DNA from: Cladosporium sp. IMV 00045
Taxonomy: Eukaryota > Ascomycota > Dothideomycetes > Cladosporiales > Cladosporiaceae
Direction of reading: 5' to 3'
Length of the DNA stretch: 64,000 bases
NCBI GenBank assembly: GCA_001931905.2
Contig: MSJI02000061.1
Coordinates: forward strand, 1 to 64,000
Under the pieces are notes generated by a model. It ran no database searches. It had not been told where the DNA came from and saw nothing but the letters and a program-made list of their open reading frames with translations. The translations under genes were made by a program, and so were the position numbers. The first letter of the stretch is position 1, and each line of letters starts with the position of its first letter. Positions 1 through 10,889 of the stretch are shown here, piece after piece.

Positions 1-3000
1 CAAACGAGCACAAAGCCAGAGCGCGAGCTGCACGAGCTCAGCCCTGAAGAACTCGAAGCGCAACTCGAAGCATCCGAGCTCCAGCAATTTGTCGAACAAT
101 ACGCCACCAAAGTCCGCAAGGAGTCTTCGCGCCATGTCACTCGAATGCAAACCGATAAACGCTTGTTTCGCGGACAGTCAGACTACATGTCCGTGCGAAA
201 CTGGCTACCGGACGATTTGACACAGCAGATCGTCGATTTTGCCTCACAAAATAATACCGACTTGCCCAACACAAGCAAACGTGTTTTGCCCAAAGGCGAT
301 GAGTTGTTGTCGAGAGTATGGCAGCTTCGTCTCTGCCTGTATGGTCTCGAAACCCCCGCAGAGAAAGTCGACGAAGTCATTGCATACATCCTGTCAAATC
401 CGCCATCCGAAGATGCGTCTGGCCAGCCCTGGGGACTTCCTGAAGCTTTCGATTGGTTATCCTGGAACTGTGACAACAAGGATCTCAAGGACTACGACTA
501 TGAAAAGCCCAAGCCTGTGGCTGCAGCACCTGATCCCGTAGATGACGGCGCCGATTCAAAGAACGGTGCTGCAAACGTTCCCAAATGGAAGAAACCTCAA
601 ACAGACAGTAATATGCCCAGTGAGCAGCCAAGCGACGACGGCATCGAAGTCAGCGATGTCGAGAGCGACCTCGAACCCGACGAGCTGCTCGCCGTTTATA
701 TGAGGACCAAAGCGAGACTTTTCGACATGGATCCTGAAGGGGAAGGTGGATCAGCCAAAAAATCAAAAGGTAAGAGCAAAAACGGTCAATCTGCTGGGAA
801 GCCCGCGGGGCGAGGCCAGAAGAAGCTTCAGGACAGGGTGCAAAGGATTGAGTCGGATGTCCTTTTTGACAGACGGGAAGCGGAGGCACAGTGGGCGGAA
901 AAGAAGATCGATCTCACACGCGAACATGCTGAACGCCGAAAATGGCAGCTACAGAAGCAGGAAGAATCTAAAGATAAGGAAGAGACGAAGTCCGAGCCCA
1001 CAAAAGCCCAAGACAATACAGGCAACGACATCAGCGACGAAGCAGAGCGTCTTGGTCAAGAGCTGCTGAAAGAAGCCGAAGAGATGGGCGACGATGACAT
1101 GCTCGGTGGCATGTTTGGCGCACTGCCGGGTGGCGAAGATACTGCGACTTCTGGCGATTCCTCCTCCGGCGTTGTGCAAAACACCAATGCTGTTGTAAGA
1201 GACTTCGGCAGACTCACCGGCATGAACCCCAAGCGCGTACTCGAAGAGGCTTGCAAAGCACGAGACTCTCGTGTAAAACATATCTACAAGCTTGTCTCAC
1301 CAACAACTTTCGCCAGCAGGCATTCACTTACCATTCAATGGTCGAAGGAGCCTGAGCCGGTCGATGGCACCTTCATGCAAACGCTCAACGTTGAGGCCGG
1401 CCCGACACGTACTATTATCACCATGATGAAGGAAGCCACACCGGACACTGCGCAGAGCGAAGCCTATGTTGCAACAGCAGCCTTGTTCCTGATATTCTCT
1501 GGCTCTCCCAAAGAGGAGAAGGCGCATCTCAGGCTTCCGCCTGCTTTCAGAAATCTATGGGACGAGTTCGCCAAAGTGAAGCGCGACAACATCGACGCAG
1601 CGGACCGGGAGCTAGTCAAGGACCTGCGAAAGACGATTGAAAAGCATGCGCAGCCGGAAGCCGAAGAAGACGACGAAATTGTCTACAACCCGGCCAGAAG
1701 ACTCAATGGTGCGGCGAGCGGAGCATCTACCCCATCATCTCGACAGGAGATTCAGAAGCCTGGCAACACGGAGCCTTCACCAGCACTGCAAGAAATGTGG
1801 TCACAGAAGCAGACGACGCCTGCATATCAGAAGATGCTCCAAGCGCGCATGAATCTGCCCATGTTCCAATTCAGAGCCGAAGCGCTTGATACCATCCAAA
1901 AGAACCAAGTCACGATCCTCTGCGGTGAGACCGGTTGCGGTAAGAGTACACAACTGCCAGCTTTTATTCTCGAGAACGAGCTTTCCCAGGGCAGACACTG
2001 CAAAATCTACTGCACAGAGCCTCGTCGTATCTCGGCCATCTCTCTTGCCCAGCGCGTGAGCGAGGAGATGGGTGAGCGTAAGGGCGATGTTGGCACGTCG
2101 CGCTCACTGATTGGCTACGCTATTCGTCTCGAATCTCAAACCACGGCGAGCACGCGCTTGGTGTACGCCACCGTTGGTATTGTCCTACGCATGCTGGAGC
2201 GTTCCGATGGTCTCAACGAAATCACACATTTGGTGCTCGATGAGGTCCACGAGCGCAGCATCGATAGCGACTTCCTTCTGGTCGTGTTGCGCACACTCCT
2301 GCTCAGCCGTCCAGACCTCAAGGTCGTGCTCATGAGTGCTACGGTGGACGCTCAGAGGTTTTCTAACTACCTCGACAACGCCCCTATCATATCGGTACCC
2401 GGAAGGACGTTCCCTGTCCAAGCGAAGTTCTTGGAGGATGCTATTGAGCTCACCGGACACACCAACGAAGACGCTCAAGCCCAGGCTCCCGGCGGCGAAG
2501 AGGACGATGACGCTGAGGCAGAAGGTCAGAGCAAATCTGGAGATGCACAACAATTGTCGGCCTACAGCAAGCGCACGAAAAACACACTGGCGAGCTACGA
2601 CGAGTACCGCATCGACTTCAGCTTGATTGTTAAGCTTGTTGAAAAGGTCGCATATTCCAAGGAATATGAGCAATTCAGCAAAGCCGTTCTGGTGTTCCTT
2701 CCTGGTATCGCGGAGATCAGACAACTCAACGACATGCTGCAGGGACATCCTTCCTTCCTGAAAGGTTGGCGGATCCACCCGCTTCATTCAACATTCTCTA
2801 GCGAAGACCAACAGGCGGCCTTCGAGGTGCCACCACAGGGTGTCAGAAAGATTGTACTCGCCACGAACATTGCTGAAACGGGCATTACCATCCCTGACGT
2901 GACCTGTGTGATCGACACTGGCAAACACAAGGAGATGCGTTTCGATGAACGCAGACAGATGTCGAGGCTCATCCAGTCCTTCATCGCTCGCGCCAACGCA

Positions 3001-4224
3001 AAGCAGCGTCGTGGTCGTGCCGGTCGTGTTCAAGAGGGCATTTGCTTCCATCTTTTCACCAAGTACCGATTCGACGAGATGATGGCCGAAGCGCAGACTC
3101 CTGAGATGCTCCGACTGTCTCTGCAAGACTTGGTCATGAGAGTGAAGATCTGTAAGCTCGGTGACATTGAGACGACGCTCTCACAGGCCCTCGACGCGCC
3201 TTCAAGCCGCAACATTCGCCGTGCGATCGATGCACTCATCGAAGTCGACGCCTTGACGGCGAAGGAGGAACTCACACCCCTGGGCCAACAGCTTGCCAAG
3301 TTGCCGCTGGACGCTCAGCTGGGCAAACTCATCCTTTACGGTAGCATCTACGGCTGTCTCGACTTTGCGCTCACCGTCGCGGCCACCCTCTCCTCCAAAT
3401 CGCCCTTCTTGAGCCCAATGCACGCAAAGAAGCAAGCCGACACCGTCCGACTAGGCTTCAAGCGCGGCGACTCCGACCTCCTCACCTCCTACAACGCATA
3501 CGTGACCTGGCGCAAAATATGCACCACACCCGGCATGTCCGAATTCAGCTACTGCAACAAGAATTTCCTGAGCCCGCAAAACCTAGCCAACATCGAAGAC
3601 CTGAAAGGCCAGTTGCTCATGTCCCTCAGCGACGCGGGGTTCGTGACCCTCGGGCCCGAAGAACGCCAGGCCCTGTCGAAAATGCGCTACAACCAACGCC
3701 AACGGCAATTCGTCGCCCTGCCCGCCTCCGCCACGCGCGCGGACGAAAACGACGACATCGCAAACTCCGTCGTCGCCTGGTCCTTCTACCCCAAAATCGG
3801 CCGCCGCGAGGGCAAAGGCTGGCGCAACATCGCGAACAACCAGACGCTCGGCCTGCACCCGACGTCGGTCAACAAGACCTCTCTCAGCCCGGACGTCAAG
3901 TACCTCTCCTTCTACAGCATCATGCAGTCGTCATCGCGCTTCACCAACGCGCAAGAAACCAGCCCCGTAGCGGATTTCGCGCTCGTGCTGCTCGCTGGCG
4001 ACGCGGTCTTCCACATGTACGCGGGCGTTATTGTCGTCGACGGCAATAGGCTGAGGATCAAGGTTAAGGATTGGAAGACGATGGCTGTGTTGAAGGTGCT
4101 GAGGGCGAGGTTCAGAGAGGTGCTGGCGAGGATGTTGAAGTATCCTGGTAGAGACTTGGGCGCGAAATGGGGCAGGTGGATGCAGATTTTCGAGGCGGTT
4201 TTTGCGAGGGCGGAGAGGAAGTAG
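1..4224 (+). CDS. DExH-box ATP-dependent RNA helicase (DHX29/DHX57/YLR419W-like), 5'-truncated
   Basis: The reading frame is open from base 1, so the start lies upstream of the window; the first ATG inside is at 145 but coding clearly precedes it. About 1,407 codons are present. Helicase motifs are intact and in order: Walker A GETGCGKSTQ at about 1924, motif Ia TEPRRISAISLAQRV near 2014, DEVH box at 2239-2250, SAT near 2335, and QRRGRAGR (motif VI) at 3004. They are followed by the HA2 winged-helix region and a C-terminal OB-fold ending at the stop 4222-4224. The N-terminal 500 codons are acidic and charged, with a predicted coiled-coil stretch around 830-1000, as in long fungal DExH proteins. 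The family unwinds structured RNA, often linked to translation. An acidic insert (about 2490-2560) sits between the two RecA lobes. The assignment to the DHX29/DHX57 branch rather than DHX36 is inferred from length and layout. Confidence 0.93.
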   Translation, partial: QTSTKPERELHELSPEELEAQLEASELQQFVEQYATKVRKESSRHVTRMQTDKRLFRGQSDYMSVRNWLPDDLTQQIVDFASQNNTDLPNTSKRVLPKGDELLSRVWQLRLCLYGLETPAEKVDEVIAYILSNPPSEDASGQPWGLPEAFDWLSWNCDNKDLKDYDYEKPKPVAAAPDPVDDGADSKNGAANVPKWKKPQTDSNMPSEQPSDDGIEVSDVESDLEPDELLAVYMRTKARLFDMDPEGEGGSAKKSKGKSKNGQSAGKPAGRGQKKLQDRVQRIESDVLFDRREAEAQWAEKKIDLTREHAERRKWQLQKQEESKDKEETKSEPTKAQDNTGNDISDEAERLGQELLKEAEEMGDDDMLGGMFGALPGGEDTATSGDSSSGVVQNTNAVVRDFGRLTGMNPKRVLEEACKARDSRVKHIYKLVSPTTFASRHSLTIQWSKEPEPVDGTFMQTLNVEAGPTRTIITMMKEATPDTAQSEAYVATAALFLIFSGSPKEEKAHLRLPPAFRNLWDEFAKVKRDNIDAADRELVKDLRKTIEKHAQPEAEEDDEIVYNPARRLNGAASGASTPSSRQEIQKPGNTEPSPALQEMWSQKQTTPAYQKMLQARMNLPMFQFRAEALDTIQKNQVTILCGETGCGKSTQLPAFILENELSQGRHCKIYCTEPRRISAISLAQRVSEEMGERKGDVGTSRSLIGYAIRLESQTTASTRLVYATVGIVLRMLERSDGLNEITHLVLDEVHERSIDSDFLLVVLRTLLLSRPDLKVVLMSATVDAQRFSNYLDNAPIISVPGRTFPVQAKFLEDAIELTGHTNEDAQAQAPGGEEDDDAEAEGQSKSGDAQQLSAYSKRTKNTLASYDEYRIDFSLIVKLVEKVAYSKEYEQFSKAVLVFLPGIAEIRQLNDMLQGHPSFLKGWRIHPLHSTFSSEDQQAAFEVPPQGVRKIVLATNIAETGITIPDVTCVIDTGKHKEMRFDERRQMSRLIQSFIARANAKQRRGRAGRVQEGICFHLFTKYRFDEMMAEAQTPEMLRLSLQDLVMRVKICKLGDIETTLSQALDAPSSRNIRRAIDALIEVDALTAKEELTPLGQQLAKLPLDAQLGKLILYGSIYGCLDFALTVAATLSSKSPFLSPMHAKKQADTVRLGFKRGDSDLLTSYNAYVTWRKICTTPGMSEFSYCNKNFLSPQNLANIEDLKGQLLMSLSDAGFVTLGPEERQALSKMRYNQRQRQFVALPASATRADENDDIANSVVAWSFYPKIGRREGKGWRNIANNQTLGLHPTSVNKTSLSPDVKYLSFYSIMQSSSRFTNAQETSPVADFALVLLAGDAVFHMYAGVIVVDGNRLRIKVKDWKTMAVLKVLRARFREVLARMLKYPGRDLGAKWGRWMQIFEAVFARAERK

Positions 4225-4928
4225 ATTGTGGGAAAATACCTCTTGGATGGACGGGTTTCAAAACGAGAGGATTGTGGATTGGGTTACATGCATGAGTTGA
4301 CGCTGTGAAATGAATGAATGCTTGTTCGATCACGTTGTGAAGTGTTTACAGGACTTGCATGTCTCACACAAGCTGTGAATTTCGGGGTTTCGCATCAATG
4401 GCAGCTGATTCAGATATATCTCGTGATTTTAGAAGGGATGTCTAGAGATATTCAGCGACACGCAGACGGTTGGAGAGAGCCGATCGCGATGTTATAGTGG
4501 AGACCGAAAAGCTGCCACGACATGAGACGCGGGCGGAGAGGCGAAGTCGAAAGGGTTCAACTTCTGACCAACCGAGGCCTTCCGGGCGTGCTAGTGCAAT
4601 TGACTGCATCACCCATTCCTGTGCCATCTTTCTAATCATACACCATCTTTCTCGAGAGGTATTCGCAGCTCGTCGTTGGACCATGAGCTGAATTCCCACG
4701 TGCATCTATATCAACTTCAAGAACAATACCAACGGCGCAGCATAAAGGGGAAGCCAAGGCTGCTGTGGGACATCCGTTTGAGGTCTGAGAGCCTGAGGTC
4801 TGAGCCACGAGGGCTTGCGCTCCGGTCTACTCCCTCATATATAGCGCATATCCTGACATCCAACACTCTCGCGGATTGTGTCCCTCCAGCCGTCGAATTT
4901 CCCTCGCCACCTCGCGAGCGGCACCAAC
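4225..4928. promoter_or_regulatory. Intergenic region and promoter of FKBP-STIMATE gene, copy A
   Basis: No gene is seen. From 4285 on, this stretch has a counterpart at 13225-13870. A TATA-like TATATA at 4838-4843 lies about 86 nt before the ATG at 4929 and is preserved in copy B. An 11-mer TGAGGTCTGAG occurs twice in direct repeat (4779-4789 and 4794-4804), also in both copies. Promoter assignment is inferred from position and conservation. Confidence 0.5.
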
Positions 4929-6537
4929 ATGCGTCTCTCTCGCGTCGTGCCCACGGCGCTCCTCGCCCTCCTCTCCGCCGCCACGCCATCTCTCGCCCAA
5001 GACGACAACGAGACCGGCGAACCCCCGCAAGACCTGCAAGTCAACATCACCAACCATGTCTTCTGCTCGCACCCTTCCGAAAAGGGCGACACGGTGCGGG
5101 TGCACTACAGCCTCAAGATCTTCGGCTCGGACGACATCATCGAGACGACGTTTGAGAAGAAGCCGTTCGTCTTCATGGTCGGCCTCGGACACGTGATTAA
5201 GGGTTGGGACCAGGGTATGCTGAACATGTGTCCCGGCGAGACGCGCACTTTGACCATCCCGCCTGGGCTTGCGTATGGAGAAAAAGGAGCGGGAGACGAT
5301 ATTCCGGAGAACTCGACGCTGGTTTTCGAGACGGAGATGCTCGCCATTTACGGCCATAAGCAGAAGAGCGTCAGCACCTGGGTACCGGTGCCTGTTCCGA
5401 CGGCTATCAACGCTACGGTCACGCAGTCCAACGGCTCGGTTTTTACCACTCCTAGCACAATCATGACCGTCACTGCTACAGCACCGCCGACACCACACTG
5501 GCCAATCCCCGGAGCAGCCGGAGCTGTGGCCACAGGTGCCTTCAACTCCGCCGACCGTGTGGAAGGGTCACCAAAAGAGCAAGCGGCGGAGGAGAATCAA
5601 TGCAAGCTTCTAGGACCTTTCGCTCTTCTCGTCCAAGGTGCGCTGGGTCTTTTGGCCCTGCTCACGCTCGTCTTCAAGCGGTTCCGTGAATCTCCCAAGC
5701 GTCCTTGGAGGGTCTGGTTCTTCGACGTGGCGAAGCAGGTCATCGGCTCTATCATCCTCCACCTCATTAATTTGCTCATGAGCGAGCTCGGTGCTGGAAA
5801 CTTGGAGAACCAAGTCGCCGAGATCGGTAGCCAGACACAGGACGAAGAAGGCAGGAAGCCGAACCCGTGCTCTTTCTACCTCCTCAACCTCGCAATCGAC
5901 GTAAGTCCTCACTTCCCCTGACTAGATACACATCACATATGCTAACAATCCACGACAGACAACAATCGGCATCCCCGTCCTCTTCATCTTCCTGAAAGTC
6001 CTGCACAAAATCTTCCTGCGCACCCGCCTCGCCAACCCGCCCGAATCCATCTCCTCCGGCAACTACGGCAGCCCACCGCGCTGGCCCTGGTTCCTCAAGC
6101 AGCTGACCATCTACACGACGGGCCTGGTGTGCATGAAACTCTTCGTTTGGCTTCTCTTCGCCCTCCTCCCCTGGCTCCCGTGGGTCGGCGACTGGGCCCT
6201 GCGCTGGACCGAGGGCAGCGAGGCCCTGCAGATCGCTTTCGTGATGTTCATCTTCCCCCTGCTCATGAACATCCTGCAGTACTACATCATCGACAGCTTC
6301 ATCAAGGACAACAAGCGCGGGCAGGGGTATCAGGAAGTGCGTGGAAATGAAGTCGACGCTGAGGGCGACGAGGAGAGGGAAAGGTTTGTGGTTGACGATG
6401 ACGATGAGGATAGTCTGACCGACGACGAGGATTTGCGCGCTGGCAAGTCGGGCGAGGGCATGGTGGAGGCGAACCCTTCGCCTTTGCCTGTGAAGGTTGG
6501 GCAGGGGAGTGCCAAGGGGTCGAGTAAGGAGGATTGA
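4929..6537 (+). CDS. Signal-peptide FKBP prolyl isomerase fused to STIMATE/YPL162C-type membrane protein, copy A
   Basis: Two exons, 4929-5900 and 5959-6537, flank a 58-nt intron (GTAAGT donor, GCTAAC branch site at 5941, CAG acceptor), giving 516 residues. Residues 1-23 form a signal peptide (MRLSRVVPTALLALLSAATP...LAQ). Residues about 48-138 are an FKBP domain with the expected HY, VIKGWD and LAYGEKG motifs. A Thr/Pro/Ser-rich linker (139-223) leads to a STIMATE-like domain (224-440) with about five hydrophobic segments (CKLLGPFALLVQ..., VWFFDVAKQVIGS..., TTIGIPVLFIFLK..., ...), then an acidic tail. FKBPs catalyse prolyl isomerisation; STIMATE (TMEM110) proteins sit in the ER, and the yeast member at the vacuole. 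The start at 4929 is chosen because it begins the signal peptide and is the only in-frame start shared with copy B; an upstream ATG at 4878 is not conserved. The predicted topology puts the FKBP domain in the ER lumen. Confidence 0.85.
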
Positions 6538-9509
6538 TTGTGATGTTTCTGTTCGGTGTTCTAACGTCGCACTTTTCCGGTGTAGATCTTGTGTGGTAGA
6601 ATGGCCTTTTCCTTTGCTGATTGGTTGTACTATCATACATGTTTTTCATACATATTTGGGTATATCGCGAGCATATTCAACAGGGCGTCATTCTTTCTGG
6701 AAAGCAATCACTGCTGGGTGACAGCTATCGTCTGCGCCGTCGACTCGCGTGGCATGGCTCGGCTGGAGAATGCATGGTCGTTTGAGAGGAAACGGGAGAA
6801 GACCCTGGCGCCTCCTCTCGCGTGATTTCTGGTTTGGTAGGAATGCGACAGGTTCCATTCTCGGACCTTTCAGCAAACGAAGATGACTTGGCATGACATG
6901 GACGCATGACCAAGAAGGGCGCTGGAAAGGTGAGGGAGATACGTGCTGGGTAGATCATCCTGCGGCCACTTTCACTCCGTTCTGGATTGATCTTGCTCTA
7001 GACTCGTGTAAAAAACCGAAAATCTCATCATGCTGTACCACATCTATGACCTTCATTGGAATCCACGGATTTTCACGTCAAATTTCAAGGACCTCTTCTC
7101 ACGAACTGAAATCCAACATGGCATCGCGTCGAAGCCTCTCATAGCAAGCGGCCGCTTGTGGTAAAACGTCGTTCACACGCGCTACAGGTTTCTTCGTTGA
7201 GAACATTCAGACGAGTCAAGTCAGGTCAACTTGGCATGACATGGCCTCCAGGCCCGAGAATGTCGCCATGCAGGGTAAAGAGTATTGCTAGGAGGTAGCA
7301 AGATATGCGAGCGGTATCTCAGATCCCGCCCACGCGATACATGTCTTCGTTCGGAACATTCTACTACGAATCGAGCCAAGAGAATCCTACGCCGAGGCTG
7401 CAGAACCGGGTGCCGGGTCATAGATTCATCATCGCCTCTCGCCTTTGGGGCTGGTAGGACCGTAAACACTTGGCTCAGAGCCTGTGGCGCGCTACGAGCT
7501 GAAGAATTTCTTGGACCTGCAAGACTGCGAGTCTGTGAGTTCGCCGCCCCGTATGTCCACGCTTTGCCCTGAATCCTTCGGCTCAACCTTTCTCCCTGTT
7601 CAAGTGTGCACAGACTGATCTTCGAGGTGTGAAGATCGAGAAAGGTCCGAGGTTCGAGGTAGGCTCTTTCGGAAGGATTGATGGGTTTGTTCTTTCGGGA
7701 TCTTCTCTCGATATCACGGCAACTTCACTGCGAATTCGATCTTAGCGTTTGCTTTTGACGGACGAAGCACGACACAAGGCTTCGAAACGTCCTCCACCTT
7801 TTACGACTTGGCTCTGATGTGGCAGACAAGCAAGCCAAGCAATTACTGGGTATGGGGGGGCGTACCATTATTCGTGGAGGCTGGGACTAGAAGGGAGAAG
7901 ACGGAGGTCCTTGCTCACGATGCTTGATGCTGACTTTCTGATCTGAATAATGCACACTTCGGCCCGGCTCATGCGATCGCCACGTCTCTCCAATAGGGCA
8001 ATACCACGCGCCAGAGCCCTGGAATCACTACTGCTCCCCGGAGAAAGAGGCACTGGTGTTTTCTGGTACAGAGACAGGTTCGTCTGCGCACTAGAGAAAT
8101 GAAGAGAGCTAACAACACAGATCTCTCGGGGATTTCCTGCGACGGGCCAATGTCAGGTCTATATTGTCATTATCGCGGTGCGTCGTCAGCGACGATGGAA
8201 TGAATATCCGTAGCGAGCCAATCACCAACATGACGAGTCAGCTCCTCTGCCGCGTCTTGCGACTTCCGACATTTTGCCCCGGAAATGTGTGGAGGAGGCG
8301 CACGGTATGGGAAGTCGGAGAGGAGACAACTCGTGGCCCTCAACCTCACTACTTCACTCGTGCCTGTCGATCTCTAAACCTTAAGCCTTGCGCGCCTTGC
8401 CAAGTCGCCAATTGCTTGTCGACCTCCAGGTTTGTGCCCTATGCGCCTCCGCAAGACTCGACTGGGATCTTCATCTCACTCTTACTCTGCTCCAAACCGG
8501 CGACTGAGCCCATTCGTTGAGGCTTGCCTTCCGACGGCCTGGAAAATGATGGCTCTGCAGATCGTCGTCCTTCTGTGGCGAAGATGGCTTTCAACTCCGT
8601 ATGACAAAGCCTTCACTAACCAAGTCTTTCAAGCACCTCAGGGCTTGCTGCTCTTACAGTAGGAGATGCCGAAACTATTGCACATTCGCTGACTTGCCTT
8701 GCCTTGCCGTGTTGTGAAGACGGTAGTCTTAAGGTTCAGCGGAGGGCCGGATTGATTGACAAGTTCGTCGTTGATGGACTGAACCTAGAGTGCAGGTCCT
8801 CACCACCATCTCTCCCTTTTGCTCAAACTCTCTGGGTCTGCCAGGGCTGAGGGGAAATCGATCAGGTTCACTACGCCAGAACCCTGAGAGCAAACGTCCA
8901 TTTCTGCTGTCTCTATAACTCTGTTTCACCTTCCTTTTGAACCTTCTTTCTCTTGCTCACGTCTACTCTAATCCAGCCCTGCGTTTCGTTTCTGCGTTTC
9001 CTTTTCCGTTGCCGTTGCAAGAGAGGGCATCGCTGCCATCTTGGCTCAGCAATCAATCTACCGAGTCCAGCAGGTGCACCAATTCGGGGACAGTCGAACG
9101 CCTCGAACGCCCATGCGCTCCAGGGTTTCACGATCCTGCATTCGACTGGGTTTATATTAAAGCACGAGCCGACGAAGGAAGATCTCGCTGCATTCAAACC
9201 CTGTCACCCCAGCTGTGTCGCATCAGCTCCAGGCCTTCGTGACCCGGTAAGTCAACTCTTTGCCCCTCTGTCATTTTGGAATGTCTTGCAATACTATAAA
9301 ACTCCCCTGCCGAATTCCGATCGAATTGAAAGGTCGATCAGTTCCCCTGGATGTTTGACAGGTACCCTGACATCCTTCGTCACAATTGCATGATCATCAC
9401 CCGACCGATCCTATTTGATTGCTTTGTTCGCGAATGATGTGACATTTTGGCTAATCATTGAATCCTTCAGAAAATCACCTCTTGCATTGATTGAGGGGAG
9501 CCGCACGCC
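6538..9509. promoter_or_regulatory. 3-kb gene-less region upstream of the GPCR, copy A
   Basis: No convincing coding sequence is seen. The stretch corresponds to 15482-18256 in copy B, which is about 195 nt shorter, so indels are tolerated; parts such as 7780-8160 are nevertheless almost unchanged. A likely 5'-UTR intron runs from the GTAAGT at 9247 to the TTCAG ending at 9470, with a CTAAT branch-like site at 9451; the same arrangement occurs in copy B (17995-18217). A motif ACTTGGCATGACATGG occurs at 6886-6901 and 7229-7244. A long promoter and spliced leader for the GPCR is the likely content. Confidence 0.45.
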
Positions 9510-10889
9510 ATGGCGAGTATAGCAAAGACCTTCGAATATGACGGCCATACGGGATACTTTGAAGCGCCACACAGCATTTCGCCGTTGCCTCGAGGTCTCA
9601 GCATAGAGCTCATCATCCTCGGAATCTGCGGTCTCTTATCATTCCTGGCAACATTCTCCCTCCTCTCTTTCGTCGCCTACCGCTTCATGAAATGGGAACA
9701 TTACTACAAAACCTTCATCGGCTACAACCAATACGTCCTACTCTTCCTCAACCTCGTCTTCGCCGATTTCCTGCAAGCCTCCTCTTTCCTCGTCAGCTTC
9801 TACTGGGTCGCCAAAGACGCCATCCTCGCACCAACCCCCGGCTGCACCTCGCAAGCCATCCTCATCCACCTGGGTGATGTCGCCAGCGCCTTCTTCGTCC
9901 TGGCAATCGCCCTGCACACCTACTGGACCGCCGTCATGAGCCGCCGCATGCCCTACCGCACCTTCGGCATCATCATCATCTGCCTGTGGGTCGTCGCCAT
10001 CCTCTTCACCGTCATCGGCCTCGGAATGTACAAGGACAACTACTTCATGCGCGCCGGCTCCTGGTGCTGGATCAGCAACGAGTACGAAACCGAGCGCCTG
10101 GCGCTGCACTACTTCTGGCTCTTCCTCTCCGAATTCGGCCTCATCGTCCTCTACGCGGTAACCTTCTTCAGCCTCCGCGCCAAAACCCGCTCCTTCTTCA
10201 CCTCCGACGACCGCGCCGCCGGCGTCTCCGTCACCAACCAGAAATCCATCGACGCCGTCAACCGCATCACCACCCTGATGATGCTGTACCCCTTAGTCTA
10301 CGTCATCCTCACCCTCCCCCTCTCCTCCGCGCGCATGTGGAGCATGGCCCGCCAGGGCAAAGCCCCCAGCGACCTCACAAACTGCGTCACCGGCGCCCTC
10401 CTGGCCAGCTGCGGCTGGGTCGACTGCCTCCTCTACACGCTGACGCGCGACCGCCTGCTCAGCCAGACCATGGGCGGCAGCGCCGGCTCCAAAGGCGACA
10501 CGGGCCAGAGCCAGTCGGAGAACGCCACCAAGGGCGGCACCATCCTCGCCACGACGACCTGGACGGTCCAGAACGAAAGTCTGGAATCCGTCGACGAGGA
10601 CGGCGGCAAGGGGAACAGCAGTAAAGCGCAGGCGGAGGTTTCGAGTGATGGTTCTTCCGAGCTCTCGGCCGGCAGGAGTAAGAGCGAGAGCGAGACGGTG
10701 ATGGTGCGCGAGCGCTCGCCGAGTCCGACCGGGTCGGTGGATCCGATCATCGCGAGGGAGAAGCAGCAGCAGAACAGTCAGCAGGGCATGAGTGGCGTGA
10801 GTAGGGTGCTGGCGAATTCGAGGAGGAGGGATTTCGCGCCGGGTGCGGCGAATAGCAGGAGCTATGAGATGGACGATTTGGAGAGGTGA
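9510..10889 (+). CDS. cAMP-receptor-like (Git3/CAR-type) G-protein-coupled receptor, copy A
   Basis: A single uninterrupted frame encodes 459 residues. Seven hydrophobic segments are visible at about 29-60, 74-100, 112-140, 150-171, 202-225, 252-275 and 289-313. The WCWI segment before TM5 and the NRITTLMMLYPL stretch at the start of TM6 are typical of fungal receptors related to Dictyostelium cAMP receptors. The C-terminal 145 residues are polar, Ser/Glu-rich and likely the cytoplasmic tail for phosphorylation. Such receptors act at the plasma membrane and signal through heterotrimeric G proteins, often in nutrient or stress sensing; the ligand is unknown. Copy B (18257-19633) is nearly identical and one residue shorter, in a Gln run. 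The gene follows an unusually long upstream region with a probable leader intron. Confidence 0.87.
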   Translation: MASIAKTFEYDGHTGYFEAPHSISPLPRGLSIELIILGICGLLSFLATFSLLSFVAYRFMKWEHYYKTFIGYNQYVLLFLNLVFADFLQASSFLVSFYWVAKDAILAPTPGCTSQAILIHLGDVASAFFVLAIALHTYWTAVMSRRMPYRTFGIIIICLWVVAILFTVIGLGMYKDNYFMRAGSWCWISNEYETERLALHYFWLFLSEFGLIVLYAVTFFSLRAKTRSFFTSDDRAAGVSVTNQKSIDAVNRITTLMMLYPLVYVILTLPLSSARMWSMARQGKAPSDLTNCVTGALLASCGWVDCLLYTLTRDRLLSQTMGGSAGSKGDTGQSQSENATKGGTILATTTWTVQNESLESVDEDGGKGNSSKAQAEVSSDGSSELSAGRSKSESETVMVRERSPSPTGSVDPIIAREKQQQNSQQGMSGVSRVLANSRRRDFAPGAANSRSYEMDDLER

